Below, in pieces: positions 36,020 through 45,881 of a DNA stretch of 64,000 nucleotides (its first letter is position 1; every line of letters begins with the position of its first letter). The notes under the pieces are model-generated. The model had not been told where the DNA came from. It did not search any database and was given only the letters and a program-made list of their open reading frames with translations. The stretch is from positions 62,001 to 126,000 of the forward strand of contig JACQYI010000022.1 of assembly GCA_016208305.1 (NCBI GenBank). The letters are read 5' to 3'. The position numbers were made by a program, and so were the translations under genes. The stretch is from Oscillatoriophycideae cyanobacterium NC_groundwater_1537_Pr4_S-0.65um_50_18 (GTDB lineage: Bacteria > Cyanobacteriota > Cyanobacteriia > Elainellales > Elainellaceae).

Positions 36020-37618
36020 ATGAATGGACACAACAGCGCTAACGGTGCCCAGAATGGCTCCAATGGCAAGTCTAATGGTAAATCTGACGGCAAAGCTAGA
36101 GGGGGCTTGGTCAAGCTAGCGCTGGGCAACAAGCCTGTCTCAGCTCCCGCTGAAGAACTTCCTGACAAAATCAACCGAGCTGAGACGTTTGATCAGCCTG
36201 TGATCTTGCAGCAGACGAATCAGTGGTCGCAGGGCATTGTCTGGGCGATTGTGGGCGTTACCTCTTTTGTGATTATTTGGGCTTCCATATTCCAAATTGA
36301 AGAAGCCATTCCAGCCCAGGGAGAGTTGAAACCTCAAGGACAAGTTCAGCCTGTGCAGGCTCCGGTGGGCGGTGTTATCCAAGAAATTTATGTCAAAGAC
36401 GGTCAGACTGTAAAGCAAGGCGACTTGCTAGCGCGGCTTGACCCAACGGCTGCCGCAGCACAGCAGGAGTCACTTCAGCAGGTTAAAGACTCGTTGCAAA
36501 GGCAAAACCAGTTTTATCGATCGCAGCTCTCAGGGGCAACCATCCCTTCACTGACCCAAGCACAGCAGCTCAGGCTACCGCCAGAGATTCTGTCTTTGAC
36601 AGCCAATCGTGCTTCTTTAATCTCTGAGAATCAACTGTATGTAGCACAGCTCAATGGCTCAACGGCAGGTCTAACGGCTGATCAAACTGCTCGTGTTGAG
36701 TCTGGGCTGCAAGAATCAAACTCTAGAGCTGCTGCTGCTCGCCTAGAAACATCTCAGCTTCAAGAGCAGCTTAATCAAACGATTTCTCAGCTAGAGTCTG
36801 CAAGAAAGACCTTGGAAATTGATCAACGCGTCTACGCTGATTTGGCGACACTGCTAGAAGAAGGTGGCATTCAGCGTCTGCAAGTCACCCGGCAGCAGCA
36901 GCAAGTGATTGCGTCTCAGGCTGAGGTTGATAAACAGATTCTGGAGAAACAAAGATTAGAGTTTGCGATCGCTCAAGCTCAGCAACAGATGACCAACACA
37001 GTTGCCCTATCAGACAATGATCTGCGCAACAAAATGGCTGAAAACGACAAGCAAATTGCTTCTTTAGACACCCAGTTGAATAAGGCGATTATTGATAACG
37101 AAAACCAAATTGCTGATATTAATAGTAGGCTGAGCGAGACTAGCGTTACCTTAAAGTATCAAGAGCTACGTTCTCCAGTAGACGGCATCATCTTTGATCT
37201 GCAAGCCAAAGGGCCAGGATTTGTGGCAACGACGACTGAGCCGATCTTGAAAGTCGTTCCGACTAGCGCCCTCATTGCAGAGGTTTACATCACAAATCAG
37301 GACATTGGTTTTGTCAGAACAGGAATGCCCGTTGATGTGCGGGTTGATTCTTTCCCATTCAGCGAATTCGGTGATGTCCAGGGCAAGTTAGTCAATATCG
37401 GCTCTGATGCCTTACCGCCCGATCAAATCCATCCCTACTCCCGTTTTCCAGCTAAGGTAGAGCTTGAAAAACAGAATGTGGCCGTAGGGGGGAAAGAAGT
37501 GCCGCTCCAGTCTGGCATGTCTGTGACCACTAACATCATTACCCGCAAGCGAACCATCATGAGCATCTTTACCGATATGTTTACCCGCAAGATCGACAGT
37601 GTTCGCACGGTTCGTTAG
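36020..37618 (+). CDS. HlyD-family membrane fusion (adaptor) protein
   Basis: A 532-residue adaptor that bridges the ABC exporter to an outer-membrane channel. The N-terminus is unusual: about 35 residues rich in Asn, Gly, Ser and Lys (repeats of NG/KS). One membrane helix follows (about 77-97), then a split lipoyl-type half-motif (VQAPVGGVIQEIYVKDGQTVKQGDLLARLDP, given here by key residues Pro-Val-Gly-Gly and Gly-Asp-Leu-Leu, about 112-145), long coiled coils rich in Gln/Glu (about 150-390), and the returning beta domain with LRSPVDG (about 392). AAGGA is nine bases before the ATG. It is the third gene of the secretion operon, 70 bases after the ABC gene. Confidence 0.92.
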   Translation: MNGHNSANGAQNGSNGKSNGKSDGKARGGLVKLALGNKPVSAPAEELPDKINRAETFDQPVILQQTNQWSQGIVWAIVGVTSFVIIWASIFQIEEAIPAQGELKPQGQVQPVQAPVGGVIQEIYVKDGQTVKQGDLLARLDPTAAAAQQESLQQVKDSLQRQNQFYRSQLSGATIPSLTQAQQLRLPPEILSLTANRASLISENQLYVAQLNGSTAGLTADQTARVESGLQESNSRAAAARLETSQLQEQLNQTISQLESARKTLEIDQRVYADLATLLEEGGIQRLQVTRQQQQVIASQAEVDKQILEKQRLEFAIAQAQQQMTNTVALSDNDLRNKMAENDKQIASLDTQLNKAIIDNENQIADINSRLSETSVTLKYQELRSPVDGIIFDLQAKGPGFVATTTEPILKVVPTSALIAEVYITNQDIGFVRTGMPVDVRVDSFPFSEFGDVQGKLVNIGSDALPPDQIHPYSRFPAKVELEKQNVAVGGKEVPLQSGMSVTTNIITRKRTIMSIFTDMFTRKIDSVRTVR

Positions 37619-37698
37619 GCTCAGTCGATCGAGATCACCCTTCGAAGTTTTGTAGGCACGCTCCGCGCGGCACGAAATTCCAAAGGGCAATCTACTAA

Positions 37699-37743
37699 GC
37701 CATTGATGTCGAGGCCATTGATGTTGAGGCTATTGATGTTGAG
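37699..37743. repeat. 15-bp tandem repeat, 3 copies
   Basis: Copies at 37699-37713, 37714-37728 and 37729-37743 (unit GCCATTGATGTTGAG) in the space between hlyD and cpcG, next to the shared terminator. Confidence 0.9.
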
Positions 37744-37781
37744 TGAGACGGCGGCAGCGTCCCCCTCTCACTCAAGAAAGA

Positions 37782-37814
37782 TTTTTGTGGGTGCGCGGAG
37801 CGCACCCACAAAAA
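37782..37814. terminator. Bidirectional terminator between the secretion operon and cpcG
   Basis: A perfect 15-bp stem TTTTTGTGGGTGCGC (37782-37796), loop GGA, and its complement to 37814. The A/T ends give U-runs on both strands, a classic two-way terminator. Confidence 0.85.
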
Positions 37815-37850
37815 GTCATGTTCTGCACAGCTTTTAAAAAATTAATGGGG

Positions 37851-38603
37851 CTAACGAGAGCGGTAAGGTACAGCTTTGTCAATGTCAATGTCAAAGACCG
37901 AAGCTCTGCTAGGGGTAGCGGCTGCCGGACTGAGACTCCTAGCCATCTCCCTGAATAAAGTAGGATCGCCAGTTTTGGGCTGTCTGTCATAAGAGCGGAA
38001 GCTACGCACCATCTCTTGCCAGATCGTTTGAGGGAAGCCCAATTGAGCGCGATGATAGGCATCGTAGCGAGGAGAGGTGATGTTGAAAGGGATTTCACCT
38101 GTGGCGCGGCTGGGTAAAAGACGACGACGGTGATAGGGAACGGTGTTTTCCCCAAAGTTCTCGATGTACTCATCGCTGTTGAGCAGTTCATCTACAAACC
38201 CTTTAACGCCTTTGGTCATCACTACGGCTGACCAAGCAATCTTCTCCCGCTGATTGTAGACTCGCCGTCCCAGAACCTTTTCGACACAGTGCTCTACAAA
38301 GCGATAATTACTGTTTTTATCGTAGAAGCTATCAATAAAGGTTTTAGAGAGCAACAGCCCCCGGATAAAGTCCCGCACCGTGATCTGTCTGTTGCGAAGC
38401 TGAGATTCTAGAGCAATTTCACGATCCGACTGAAACGCATGGAAAAAAATCTGGCGATATGCAGCATTAATCAAATCTCCTACTTCTGTGGGGGAGAATA
38501 AATTGTCGGTTGAGTAAACGATAGCTTCGTCGTCCGGCGCACCCAGCGGAGCTACACGCTGATTTGGACAGGAAGGCAAATAAGTTAATAGAGGAATTGC
38601 CAC
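37851..38603 (-). CDS. cpcG: Phycobilisome rod-core linker polypeptide CpcG
   Basis: A 250-residue linker that joins phycocyanin rods to the allophycocyanin core. The GTG at 38603 is chosen because the protein then begins (M)[10 protein letters not shown], the canonical CpcG start, and GGGAG lies ten bases upstream; an ATG at 38675 would add 24 foreign residues. A single PBS linker domain spans about 30-170 ([62 protein letters not shown]). The C-terminus ([14 protein letters not shown]) is soluble, without the hydrophobic tail of CpcL/CpcG2, so this is the conventional form. It is transcribed away from cpcB. Confidence 0.95.
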   Translation of the reverse strand: MAIPLLTYLPSCPNQRVAPLGAPDDEAIVYSTDNLFSPTEVGDLINAAYRQIFFHAFQSDREIALESQLRNRQITVRDFIRGLLLSKTFIDSFYDKNSNYRFVEHCVEKVLGRRVYNQREKIAWSAVVMTKGVKGFVDELLNSDEYIENFGENTVPYHRRRLLPSRATGEIPFNITSPRYDAYHRAQLGFPQTIWQEMVRSFRSYDRQPKTGDPTLFREMARSLSPAAATPSRASVFDIDIDKAVPYRSR

Positions 38604-39279
38604 GCTTATATAACTCCCATCTTGTGAGACTTCAAAAGGGTATCCGATCATCATAAAGGGGGGAGGGATTTTCAATCTGCATCAGCCCAATAAAACGTTA
38701 CATTCAATATTGAAACTCAGAAAAAAACGGCTTTCAAAAAGTCTGGTTTTCTTTTTATTCAACAATTAGAGCAGTTTTAAAACACCTCTAAATTTATAAG
38801 CAAATGGCTTAATTCTAAGAGAAGATTTATAATCCTAGAGATCAAAACTATCTCTAAGAAGCATGCTAAGAGAGGCTTTTGACTTTTAGGTATGTTGCAA
38901 ATTACGATTTATTAACATCCTTTAACTGCACAAGTTTTGCACAAATAGACTGTTTTAATTCAGAGATAATCCAATAACCACTAAACCTCTAACTCTTGCA
39001 GTTAAGGTTTAGACTTCTCAAATTCCTCTGATGGAGTTGGCATAGTTAATAGGCACAGCTCATATCTGAGTCTCTTAGCTTGAATGACAGACTTTCCTTT
39101 GCGAAAGTTTGGTATTTTATGCAATCTATCTGCTTAGTAATTAGGGGAATTTGTTGGAGTCAAGATGGTTTGTATAAGTACCTTCTTGGATTACTTCGAT
39201 GGTTACATTTCAAGCTGATGCTATTCAGTTTTGAAAAAACATGAATTCTTAATTGAGCCAATTTTAGGAGATTGAATCA
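38604..39279. promoter_or_regulatory. Divergent cpcG/cpcB promoter region
   Basis: About 680 AT-rich bases, typical of the long leaders of cpc operons. A candidate -10 TATTTT occurs near 39111-39118 and ACTTTC/GAAAGT forms a short hairpin just before it. AGGAG lies nine bases upstream of the cpcB ATG. Light and nutrient control are expected from family knowledge but not shown by the sequence. Confidence 0.5.
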
Positions 39280-39801
39280 ATGCTAGACGCGTTTACTAAG
39301 GTGGTATCTCAAGCGGATACGCGGGGTGAGTTGGTTGGCAATGCTCAGATTGACGCTCTGATGGCTGTGGTTAAAGAAGGTGCAAAGCGCACCGATGTGG
39401 TTAACCGCATTACTAGCAATGCGTCTAAGATTGTTGCTGATGCAGCTCGCGCCTTGTTCGCTGAACAACCTCAGCTGATTGCACCGGGTGGTAACGCCTA
39501 TACCAACCGTCGCGTTTCGGCCTGTGTGCGTGACATGGAAATCATCTTGCGCTACGTCACCTATGCAGTGTTCCTAGGAGACTCCAGTGTGCTTGACGAT
39601 CGCTGCCTCAATGGTCTGCGGGAAACCTATCTAGCGCTGGGCGTTCCAGGCGGTTCGATGGCCACCAGCATCCTCAAGATGAAAGAGGCCGCGATTGCCA
39701 TTGCAAACGATCGCAATAACATTCAGCCGGGTGATTGCAGTTCTTTGATGGCTGAATTGTCTAGCTATTTCGATCGTGCCGCTGTTGCCGTTGGAGGCTG
39801 A
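39280..39801 (+). CDS. cpcB: C-phycocyanin beta subunit
   Basis: A 173-residue light-harvesting phycobiliprotein. The two bilin-binding cysteines are present: in [12 protein letters not shown] (about residue 84) and in QPGDCSSLM (about 155). The Asn methylated in beta subunits lies in GGNAYTNRR. Together with CpcA it builds the (alpha-beta)6 discs of phycobilisome rods. Phycoerythrocyanin beta is similar, but the neighbouring alpha subunit and linkers fit phycocyanin better. The VSACV variant is less common than MAACL. AGGAG precedes the ATG by nine bases. Confidence 0.95.
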   Translation: MLDAFTKVVSQADTRGELVGNAQIDALMAVVKEGAKRTDVVNRITSNASKIVADAARALFAEQPQLIAPGGNAYTNRRVSACVRDMEIILRYVTYAVFLGDSSVLDDRCLNGLRETYLALGVPGGSMATSILKMKEAAIAIANDRNNIQPGDCSSLMAELSSYFDRAAVAVGG

Positions 39802-39888
39802 GTCGGGTGCGATGTTTTAGCACCGCTCAATTCGACTAGACCGCACTCTAAACCAGATTTAATCAAACAATAGGGAGAGATTACGCCG

Positions 39889-40377
39889 ATGAAAACTCAA
39901 TTGACTGAAGCGGTTTCAACTGCTGATTCCCAAGGCCGTTTCTTGGGCAACGCTGAACTGCAAGTAGCTTTTGGTCGCCTGCGGCTGGCTACTGCTGATT
40001 TGGAAGCAGCCAAGGCGTTGGGCGCTAAAGCGTCACAGTTGACCGAAGCCGCTGCCAATGCGGTTTACCAAAAGTTTCCATACACCACCCAAATGCAGGG
40101 CAACAACCATGCTGCGGATGGTCGGGGTAAGGGCAAGTGTGCGCGGGACATTGGCTACTATGTGCGGATGATTCAGTACTGCCTGATTGCTGGTGGTACA
40201 GGACCTGCGGATGATTATCTGTTGGCGGGTCTGGCAGAAATGCATAGAACCTTTGAACTATCACCTAGCTGGTATGTTGAGGCGCTCAAGTACATCAAGG
40301 CGAACCACGGTTTGTCGGGTGATCCTGCACTGGAAGCCAATTCCTACATCGACTACATCATCAACGCTCTGAGCTAA
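39889..40377 (+). CDS. cpcA: C-phycocyanin alpha subunit
   Basis: A 162-residue partner of CpcB. The N-terminus [19 protein letters not shown], the bilin-binding Cys in [10 protein letters not shown] (about residue 84), CLIAGGTGP and the ending [13 protein letters not shown] are characteristic of CpcA. GGGAGAG lies nine bases before the ATG. It follows cpcB by 87 bases and is followed by a strong hairpin that probably ends most transcripts. The lyase genes cpcE and cpcF, needed for bilin attachment, are not in this window. Confidence 0.95.
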   Translation: MKTQLTEAVSTADSQGRFLGNAELQVAFGRLRLATADLEAAKALGAKASQLTEAAANAVYQKFPYTTQMQGNNHAADGRGKGKCARDIGYYVRMIQYCLIAGGTGPADDYLLAGLAEMHRTFELSPSWYVEALKYIKANHGLSGDPALEANSYIDYIINALS

Positions 40378-40388
40378 GCGGGGATTTT

Positions 40389-40443
40389 GCCCGGAAAGGT
40401 AAACAGCTCTATCTCTAGCTAGCTGTTGTTTACCTTTCCGGGC
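40389..40443 (+). terminator. Strong intercistronic hairpin after cpcBA (partial terminator)
   Basis: GCCCGGAAAGGTAAACA...GCT (40389-40408) pairs with AGCTGTTGTTTACCTTTCCG and on to 40443, a stem of about 20 bp with a three-base bulge. A short TATTTATT follows, so some transcripts may read on into the linker genes, as in other cpc operons where the cpcBA message is in excess. Confidence 0.75.
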
Positions 40444-40783
40444 TATTTATTATGAACAGTCCTTACAGCCAATTGCATTGGCATAGGGAGAAGAAAGGGT
40501 TGAGATAAAACCCGGATTAGCCGACACATTTTCCCCTCATCCCTTAATCTCTTTTTCCACAGAGAGCGAAGGGATTTCAGACAAGAGTTGCGGCTTAAAG
40601 TCCCCTCGTTTGCTCTGAGAAGTTGGAGTGAGGGCGGTTCTTTGTCAGTCAATCAGGCTAAAGCCTCTTGCAGGGTTAACAAACTCCGCATCCCTATGTT
40701 TACTGGTTTATTGATCTAAAAACTGCTGTAAGAATCGCTGAAAAGAGTTGTCTATATTATTGAGTTGATGGGGAAAAACAACT
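40444..40783. other. Spacer between cpcA and the first rod-linker gene
   Basis: About 340 bases. A 69-codon minus-strand frame here has no coding support. GGGG lies before the linker ATG. I see no other structure. Confidence 0.4.
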
Positions 40784-41599
40784 ATGGCTGGCTTACAAGA
40801 AGCAGGCAAATTGGGAATTAGACCTTTTGAAGAAGCGGAGCCCGTTGAATTGCGTCCGAACTGGACTCCAGAGGATGTCAAGGCGGTGATCCGAGCAGCC
40901 TATCGTCAGGTGTTAGGCAATGAGTATTTAATGCAGAATGAGCGGTTAGTCGGGCCGGAATCCCTCTTACTTCAGGGCAATCTTTCGGTGCGAGATTTTG
41001 TCCGGGCGATCGCCCAATCAGAAATTTATCGCCAAAAGTTTTTGTATCCCAACTTTCATGTGCGCTTTATTGAGTTGAACTATAAACACCTTTTGGGGCG
41101 AGCTCCTTACGATCAGTCTGAGATTGCCTACCATTTGGATTTGTATACCTCCCAGGGGTATGAAGCTGAGATCAGTTCCTATATTGACTCGCAGGAATAT
41201 CAGCAGAGTTTTGGGAATGACATTGTTCCCTATCATCGGGATTTTCAAGTCGATCACCCTGGACAGCGGGCGATTGGCTTTAGCCGTTTGCTGCATCTCT
41301 ATCGGGGCTATGCCAATAGCGATCGCTCTCAGGGACAAAAACAGCCCAAGCTCACCTGGGAAGTTGCCAGAAATTTAGCCACCCCAGTGAGTACTCCCAG
41401 TTCCAAGTCTCTATCCGGTGGGGTAGGCGGCAGTCGGGGAAATGTATACCGGATCAGGGTACTGAAGTCAGCCACTCCTAACGCAACCGTTGTCCGGCGG
41501 AGTGTAACGGAAGTGGTTGTTGCCTATGACCAACTGACGAACAAGTTACAGCAGCTGAGCCGTGCTGGAAATAAGGTGATTAGCGTGACATCTGTATAA
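40784..41599 (+). CDS. cpcC: Phycobilisome rod linker with CpcD-like C-terminal domain (first copy)
   Basis: A 271-residue rod linker that sets disc stacking and energy flow in the phycocyanin rod. The PBS linker domain lies at about 20-150 ([62 protein letters not shown]), and a CpcD-like domain at about 220-271 ([33 protein letters not shown]). No separate cpcD gene is present nearby, so these domains may supply the capping function. It shares clear similarity along its length with the next gene, so the two arose by duplication. Confidence 0.93.
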   Translation: MAGLQEAGKLGIRPFEEAEPVELRPNWTPEDVKAVIRAAYRQVLGNEYLMQNERLVGPESLLLQGNLSVRDFVRAIAQSEIYRQKFLYPNFHVRFIELNYKHLLGRAPYDQSEIAYHLDLYTSQGYEAEISSYIDSQEYQQSFGNDIVPYHRDFQVDHPGQRAIGFSRLLHLYRGYANSDRSQGQKQPKLTWEVARNLATPVSTPSSKSLSGGVGGSRGNVYRIRVLKSATPNATVVRRSVTEVVVAYDQLTNKLQQLSRAGNKVISVTSV

Positions 41600-41633
41600 G
41601 CGGGTGGGATTATACCCCTCGCTATTTTGCTTA

Positions 41634-41674
41634 GGACATTTTGGGTAAAGCGAAGAGCGCTAGCCAAAATGTCC
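41634..41674 (+). terminator. Hairpin between the two rod-linker genes
   Basis: GGACATTTTGG (41634-41644) pairs perfectly with CCAAAATGTCC (41664-41674). No T-run follows, so it may set mRNA stability or partial termination between the two cistrons. Confidence 0.6.
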
Positions 41675-41734
41675 TTGCCCTCACCGCCTTAATGGTCGAT
41701 ATACATTATTAAAGGAATTAAAGGAGATTTTCAG

Positions 41735-42604
41735 GTGGGTATTACAACAGCAGCCTCTCGCCTTGGAACATCCGCGTTTAAGGATGCCGCTCCATTAGAA
41801 TTACGCCCAAATGCCACTCAAGGAGAGATTGAAGCAGTGATTCTGGCCGTCTATCGGCAGGTACTAGGGAATCCTCATCTCCTTACATCGGAACGTCTGG
41901 TGATTGCAGAGTCTCTCTTGCGGGATGGCAAGATTACAGTGCGGGAATTTGTCCGTCAAGTTGCTAAGTCAGATTTGTACAAGCAAAGCTTTTTTCACAA
42001 CAGCTTTCAAAGCCGAACCATTGAACTCAATTACAAGCACCTGCTGGGGCGGGCTCCCTATGCTCAGTCTGAAATCACAGACCACATGAATCTATATCAG
42101 AGTCAGGGATACGCAGCTGACATCGACTCCTATATTGATTCAGCTGAGTATGATACCTACTTTGGTGAAAATACTGTGCCCTACTATCGCGATCTGGTGA
42201 CTACAGGCATAGGTCAGAAATCGGCTGGCTTTACCCGTCTGCTTCAGATGTATCGGGGCTATGCCAACAGCGATCGGGCTCAGCTGGTCGGTAATGCGCC
42301 TCGATTGGTGAAAGATCTGGCTCGTAATACTGCTTCGGCGATCGTGCCTCCTTCCGGGAGCGGAGGGGGATTTGCTTTCATGCCTGCCCTCAAAGGGGAG
42401 GCAGCCGTCAGCGCCTTCGGGGGATCAAAGGCATTCGGCTCCGGTCGTTTGTTCCGGGTGGAAGTAGCTGCCATTAGCGGGCCTGGCTATCCCAAGGTGC
42501 GCCGAGTCAATAAGGCTGTAGTGATTCCCTATGAGGAATTGACGCCTCACATGCAAAGAGTCCAGCGTCAGGGCGGTAAGATCGCCAGCATTACGCCTCT
42601 TTAA
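41735..42604 (+). CDS. cpcC: Phycobilisome rod linker with CpcD-like C-terminal domain (second copy)
   Basis: A 289-residue rod linker, paralogous to the preceding gene. It starts with GTG; AAGGAG lies nine bases upstream, which decides the start. The PBS linker domain is at about 20-150 ([43 protein letters not shown]), then a Gly/Ala-rich spacer with a GSGGGF run (about 207-215), then the CpcD-like domain at about 235-289 ([34 protein letters not shown]). Two such linkers usually occupy successive positions in the rod. Confidence 0.93.
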   Translation: MGITTAASRLGTSAFKDAAPLELRPNATQGEIEAVILAVYRQVLGNPHLLTSERLVIAESLLRDGKITVREFVRQVAKSDLYKQSFFHNSFQSRTIELNYKHLLGRAPYAQSEITDHMNLYQSQGYAADIDSYIDSAEYDTYFGENTVPYYRDLVTTGIGQKSAGFTRLLQMYRGYANSDRAQLVGNAPRLVKDLARNTASAIVPPSGSGGGFAFMPALKGEAAVSAFGGSKAFGSGRLFRVEVAAISGPGYPKVRRVNKAVVIPYEELTPHMQRVQRQGGKIASITPL

Positions 42605-42656
42605 ACCTAAGATCAGATTTTGAAAACCTTGCACCACGAAGCTTTCAAAAATAAAT

Positions 42657-42690
42657 AAAAATAGCGCTGTCGCAAGACAGCGCTATTTTT
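42657..42690. terminator. Bidirectional terminator between the cpc and atp operons
   Basis: AAAAATAGCGCTGTC (42657-42671), loop GCAA, then the perfect complement to 42690. It gives a U-run on both strands and separates two strongly expressed convergent operons. Confidence 0.9.
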
Positions 42691-42708
42691 GATAACTCAC
42701 AAGAATGC

Positions 42709-43659
42709 CTAGCCTAACGCTTCAGCACCGCCAACGACCTCAAGGATTTCTTGAGTAATCGCCGCTTGGCGAGCCTTGTTGTAAGACAGCGTTAGAGACT
42801 TGATCAGTTCTTTCGCATTTTCACTCGCGTTATTCATAGCCGTCATTCGAGCAGCCAATTCGCTGGCAGACGCTTCTTGCAGCGCGCGCAGCAGTTGGTT
42901 ATTCAAATACAGAGGCAAAAGCGCATCGAGAATTTGCACAGGATCTTGTTCAAAAATCATGTCTTTGGGCAGCGGATCGCCCGTAGGGGCAGCGACCTTC
43001 TGCCGCTCAACTTGAAAAGTTCCATCTCTGGAAGTCAGTCGGAAGATTTCGTCTTCTGCATTTTCGATACCCTGTGGATCAAGCGGCAGCAGGGTTTGAA
43101 TCACGGGACGAGAGCTGATCAGCGACACAAACTTTGTGTAGATTAGCTCTACATCGTCTACTGTTTCAGAAAGGAACAGGGACAATAGCTCATCTGCAAT
43201 TTGCCCAGCCTCATCAGCAGAAGGAATCTGGTTGAGATTGGCAAAGGTAGCCGCGATCGGTTGATTGCGACGCTGAAAGTACTGAATTGCCTTGCGTCCA
43301 ATCAGAACAAGCTGGTAATCTAGTCCGGCATCCTTCAGTTCTTTAATGCGAGTTTCCACTCGCTTGATGACGCTAGCATTGTAACCCCCGCACAGGCCCC
43401 GATCGCCCGATACGACTAGCAGACCCACCGTTTTGACTTGGCGCTGCTTCAACAAAGGCAAGTCTGCTTCTTCAAATTTCAGGCGAGACTGCAAGCCATA
43501 CAGCACTTGAGCGAGGCGATCGGCAAAAGGACGAGTTGCCGTGACTTGCTCTTGAGCGCGCCGCACCTTTGCTGCAGCCACGAGCCGCATCGCTTCTGTA
43601 ATCTTCCGCGTATTTTTGACCGACTGAATGCGATCGCGGATTTCCTTTAAGTTAGCCAT
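42709..43659 (-). CDS. atpG: ATP synthase F1 gamma subunit
   Basis: The 316-residue central rotor stalk of the thylakoid ATP synthase. The N-terminal [24 protein letters not shown] and C-terminal ASENAKELI...[23 protein letters not shown] helices are canonical. It carries the cyanobacterial/chloroplast-type insert around residues 195-235, without the dithiol Cys pair of chloroplasts, as expected for cyanobacteria. Last gene of the atp operon, 77 bases after atpA. Some authors name this gene atpC. Confidence 0.96.
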   Translation of the reverse strand: MANLKEIRDRIQSVKNTRKITEAMRLVAAAKVRRAQEQVTATRPFADRLAQVLYGLQSRLKFEEADLPLLKQRQVKTVGLLVVSGDRGLCGGYNASVIKRVETRIKELKDAGLDYQLVLIGRKAIQYFQRRNQPIAATFANLNQIPSADEAGQIADELLSLFLSETVDDVELIYTKFVSLISSRPVIQTLLPLDPQGIENAEDEIFRLTSRDGTFQVERQKVAAPTGDPLPKDMIFEQDPVQILDALLPLYLNNQLLRALQEASASELAARMTAMNNASENAKELIKSLTLSYNKARQAAITQEILEVVGGAEALG

Positions 43660-43736
43660 AAATAGAAGGAATAGAGGGACAGGAAATCGAGGGAGGCAGG
43701 CTTAGCGCAATGCCAAACCTAACCTCCCAGACTCTT

Positions 43737-45257
43737 CTATGCAGACGCCATCATTGTCTTTTTCACTTCAGCGATCGCTTCCTTCAGCAGACCCTCAGCT
43801 TCCTCACTCAGAACCTTCTGAGTAGCCATGATTTCTACATAGCGAGGCTTGCTGTTCTTCAGGTAGCTGCGTAGCTCTTGCGTGTAAGCCGTGACCTTTT
43901 CTACAGGTAGATCATCTAGGTAGCCATTGATACCCGAATAGATGATAGCCACCTGCTCACCCACTGAAAGCGGCGAGTATTGGGGCTGCTTGAGAATTTC
44001 CCGCAGACGCTGACCCCGAGAGAGCTGGTTGCGAGTTGCCTGATCCAAGTCCGAAGCAAACTGGGCAAAGGCCTGAAGTTCATCAAACTGAGCCAGTTCC
44101 AGCTTCACCTTACCCGCAACTTTCTTCATGGCCTTGGTCTGTGCTGCGGAACCCACGCGAGACACCGAGATACCGGGGTTAACCGCCGGACGCTGACCTG
44201 AGTTAAACAGGCTAGAGGTCAAGAAGATTTGACCATCGGTGATGGAAATTACGTTCGTCGGAATATAGGCCGATACGTCACCTGCCTGAGTTTCTACGAT
44301 CGGCAGAGCTGTCATACTGCCTTCACCCAGCTCAGGGCTAAGCTTTGCTGCCCGCTCTAGCAAGCGCGAGTGGAGGTAGAACACGTCGCCAGGATAGGCT
44401 TCACGACCGGGCGGACGACGCAGCAGCAGCGACATTTGGCGATAAGCCTGAGCCTGCTTCGACAAATCATCATAGATCACCAGGGTATGCCGACCCTTGT
44501 ACATAAAGTATTCTGCCAGGGTCGCACCTGTATAGGGCGCAAGATACTGGAGTGCTGCCGGATCGTTCGCGTTGGCTGCAACGACGATCGTATAGTCCAG
44601 AGCACCTTTTTCCCGCAGAGTTTCAACGACCTGAGCCACCGTAGAGGCTTTTTGGCCGATCGCCACATAGACGCAGATCACGTTCTCGCTTTTTTGGTTG
44701 AGGATCGTGTCTACTGCGATCGTCGTCTTGCCAGTTTGACGGTCGCCAATGATCAACTCTCGCTGACCTCGACCGATGGGAATCATGGCATCGATCGCCG
44801 TAATTCCTGTCTGCATCGGCTCATAAACCGATTTACGCTCAATGATTCCAGGCGCTGGAGACTCAATCAAGCGAGTCTCAGAAGAGGAAACATCGCCCTT
44901 GCCGTCGAGCGGACGTGCCAAGGCATCCACCACACGCCCAATCATGGCATCACCCACTGGAATTGAGGCAATTTTACCTGTGGAGGTTACAGAGCTGCCT
45001 TCTTGAATTCCTAAGCCAGTGCCCATCAGCACCACGCCGACGTTGTCTTCTTCAAGGTTGAGGGCAATACCAACAGTGCCATCTTCAAATTCCAGCAGCT
45101 CACCCGACATGGCTTGTTCCAAGCCGTAAACACGAGCGATCCCGTCTCCGACTTGCAAAACCGTTCCCACATTAGTGGTCTTTACATCTTGATCATATTG
45201 CTCGATCTGCTGGCGAATAATGCTACTAATTTCGTCAGGTCTGATACTGATTGACAT
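43737..45257 (-). CDS. atpA: ATP synthase F1 alpha subunit
   Basis: A 506-residue nucleotide-binding subunit of the F1 head. It has the P-loop GDRQTGKT (about residues 170-177), the [19 protein letters not shown]-terminal barrel and the [20 protein letters not shown]-terminal segment typical of AtpA. The beta and epsilon subunits are encoded elsewhere, as usual in cyanobacteria. Confidence 0.98.
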   Translation of the reverse strand: MSISIRPDEISSIIRQQIEQYDQDVKTTNVGTVLQVGDGIARVYGLEQAMSGELLEFEDGTVGIALNLEEDNVGVVLMGTGLGIQEGSSVTSTGKIASIPVGDAMIGRVVDALARPLDGKGDVSSSETRLIESPAPGIIERKSVYEPMQTGITAIDAMIPIGRGQRELIIGDRQTGKTTIAVDTILNQKSENVICVYVAIGQKASTVAQVVETLREKGALDYTIVVAANANDPAALQYLAPYTGATLAEYFMYKGRHTLVIYDDLSKQAQAYRQMSLLLRRPPGREAYPGDVFYLHSRLLERAAKLSPELGEGSMTALPIVETQAGDVSAYIPTNVISITDGQIFLTSSLFNSGQRPAVNPGISVSRVGSAAQTKAMKKVAGKVKLELAQFDELQAFAQFASDLDQATRNQLSRGQRLREILKQPQYSPLSVGEQVAIIYSGINGYLDDLPVEKVTAYTQELRSYLKNSKPRYVEIMATQKVLSEEAEGLLKEAIAEVKKTMMASA

Positions 45258-45329
45258 TTGTAGTTCTCTCTAGTTAAACAATGGAGGACAAAGAATATTT
45301 GCGCCTAAGCTCAGCACTCAAAACCTGCG

Positions 45330-45881
45330 CTAGGCACCCAATTTCATGCCAATCCGGCGAAGCTGAGTGCGAAGGCTAGCATCAACTACCTGAGAGCCAA
45401 CCTTGATAATCACCCCACCCATTAGGTCAGGATCAACACGCAGTGCTAGCTCAACCTGCTCTGCCTGAGTCATGCTCAGTACCTTTTGGCGAATCCCATT
45501 TTGCTGCTCTTCATTCAGCGCCACTGCCGAAGTAACCTCTGCCAGTACAGCCTTGCGGAGCTGGCGAAGCAGCACTTGGAACTGCTGGAAAATATCTTCG
45601 ACAAAGAGAATGCGGCCGCGATCGACCAGCAACAAAATAAAATTCAGCGTGAAGGAGTGCAGCTGATCGCCAAAAACCTGCCGAATCACCCGCTTCTTGA
45701 CCTCTGCCTCAAACAATGGGCTAGCCAGACAAGTCCTCAAATCTTGAGATTCAGAAAGAACCGATAAAACCGAACCCACATCTTCGCCGATGCGATCGAC
45801 CTGATCGCTCGACTGCGCTACTGACATCAGCGCTTGGGCATAAGGCTCAGAAATTTCGGCTGCAACCAAACTAGACTTCAT
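45330..45881 (-). CDS. atpH: ATP synthase F1 delta subunit
   Basis: A 183-residue subunit that fixes the peripheral stalk to the top of F1. It begins with the helical domain (EISEPYAQALMSVA) and ends with the conserved DPDLMGGVIIKVGSQVVDASLRTQLRRI motif region, of which the key part is Gly-Gly-x-x-Ile-Lys-Val-Gly. Its start overlaps the atpF stop by one base (TGATG), so translation is coupled. Also called atpD in some cyanobacteria. Confidence 0.95.
   Translation of the reverse strand: MKSSLVAAEISEPYAQALMSVAQSSDQVDRIGEDVGSVLSVLSESQDLRTCLASPLFEAEVKKRVIRQVFGDQLHSFTLNFILLLVDRGRILFVEDIFQQFQVLLRQLRKAVLAEVTSAVALNEEQQNGIRQKVLSMTQAEQVELALRVDPDLMGGVIIKVGSQVVDASLRTQLRRIGMKLGA

Noticed and set aside
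37743-37958. 71-codon plus-strand ORF
   Set aside because: It spans the bidirectional terminator at 37782-37814 and the antisense of the cpcG 3' end.
39280-40377. Phycoerythrocyanin (pecB/pecA) instead of phycocyanin
   Set aside because: Alpha-subunit segments such as FELSPSWY and [13 protein letters not shown] and the lack of a nearby pecE/pecF fit cpcA better, though subunit type is not proven without alignment.
40443-40652. 69-codon minus-strand ORF between cpcA and the linker gene
   Set aside because: It overlaps the cpcA hairpin, runs against the operon and shows no family features.
44370-44966. 198-codon plus-strand ORF opposite atpA
   Set aside because: It lies wholly within the conserved atpA coding sequence; long antisense frames are common opposite such genes.
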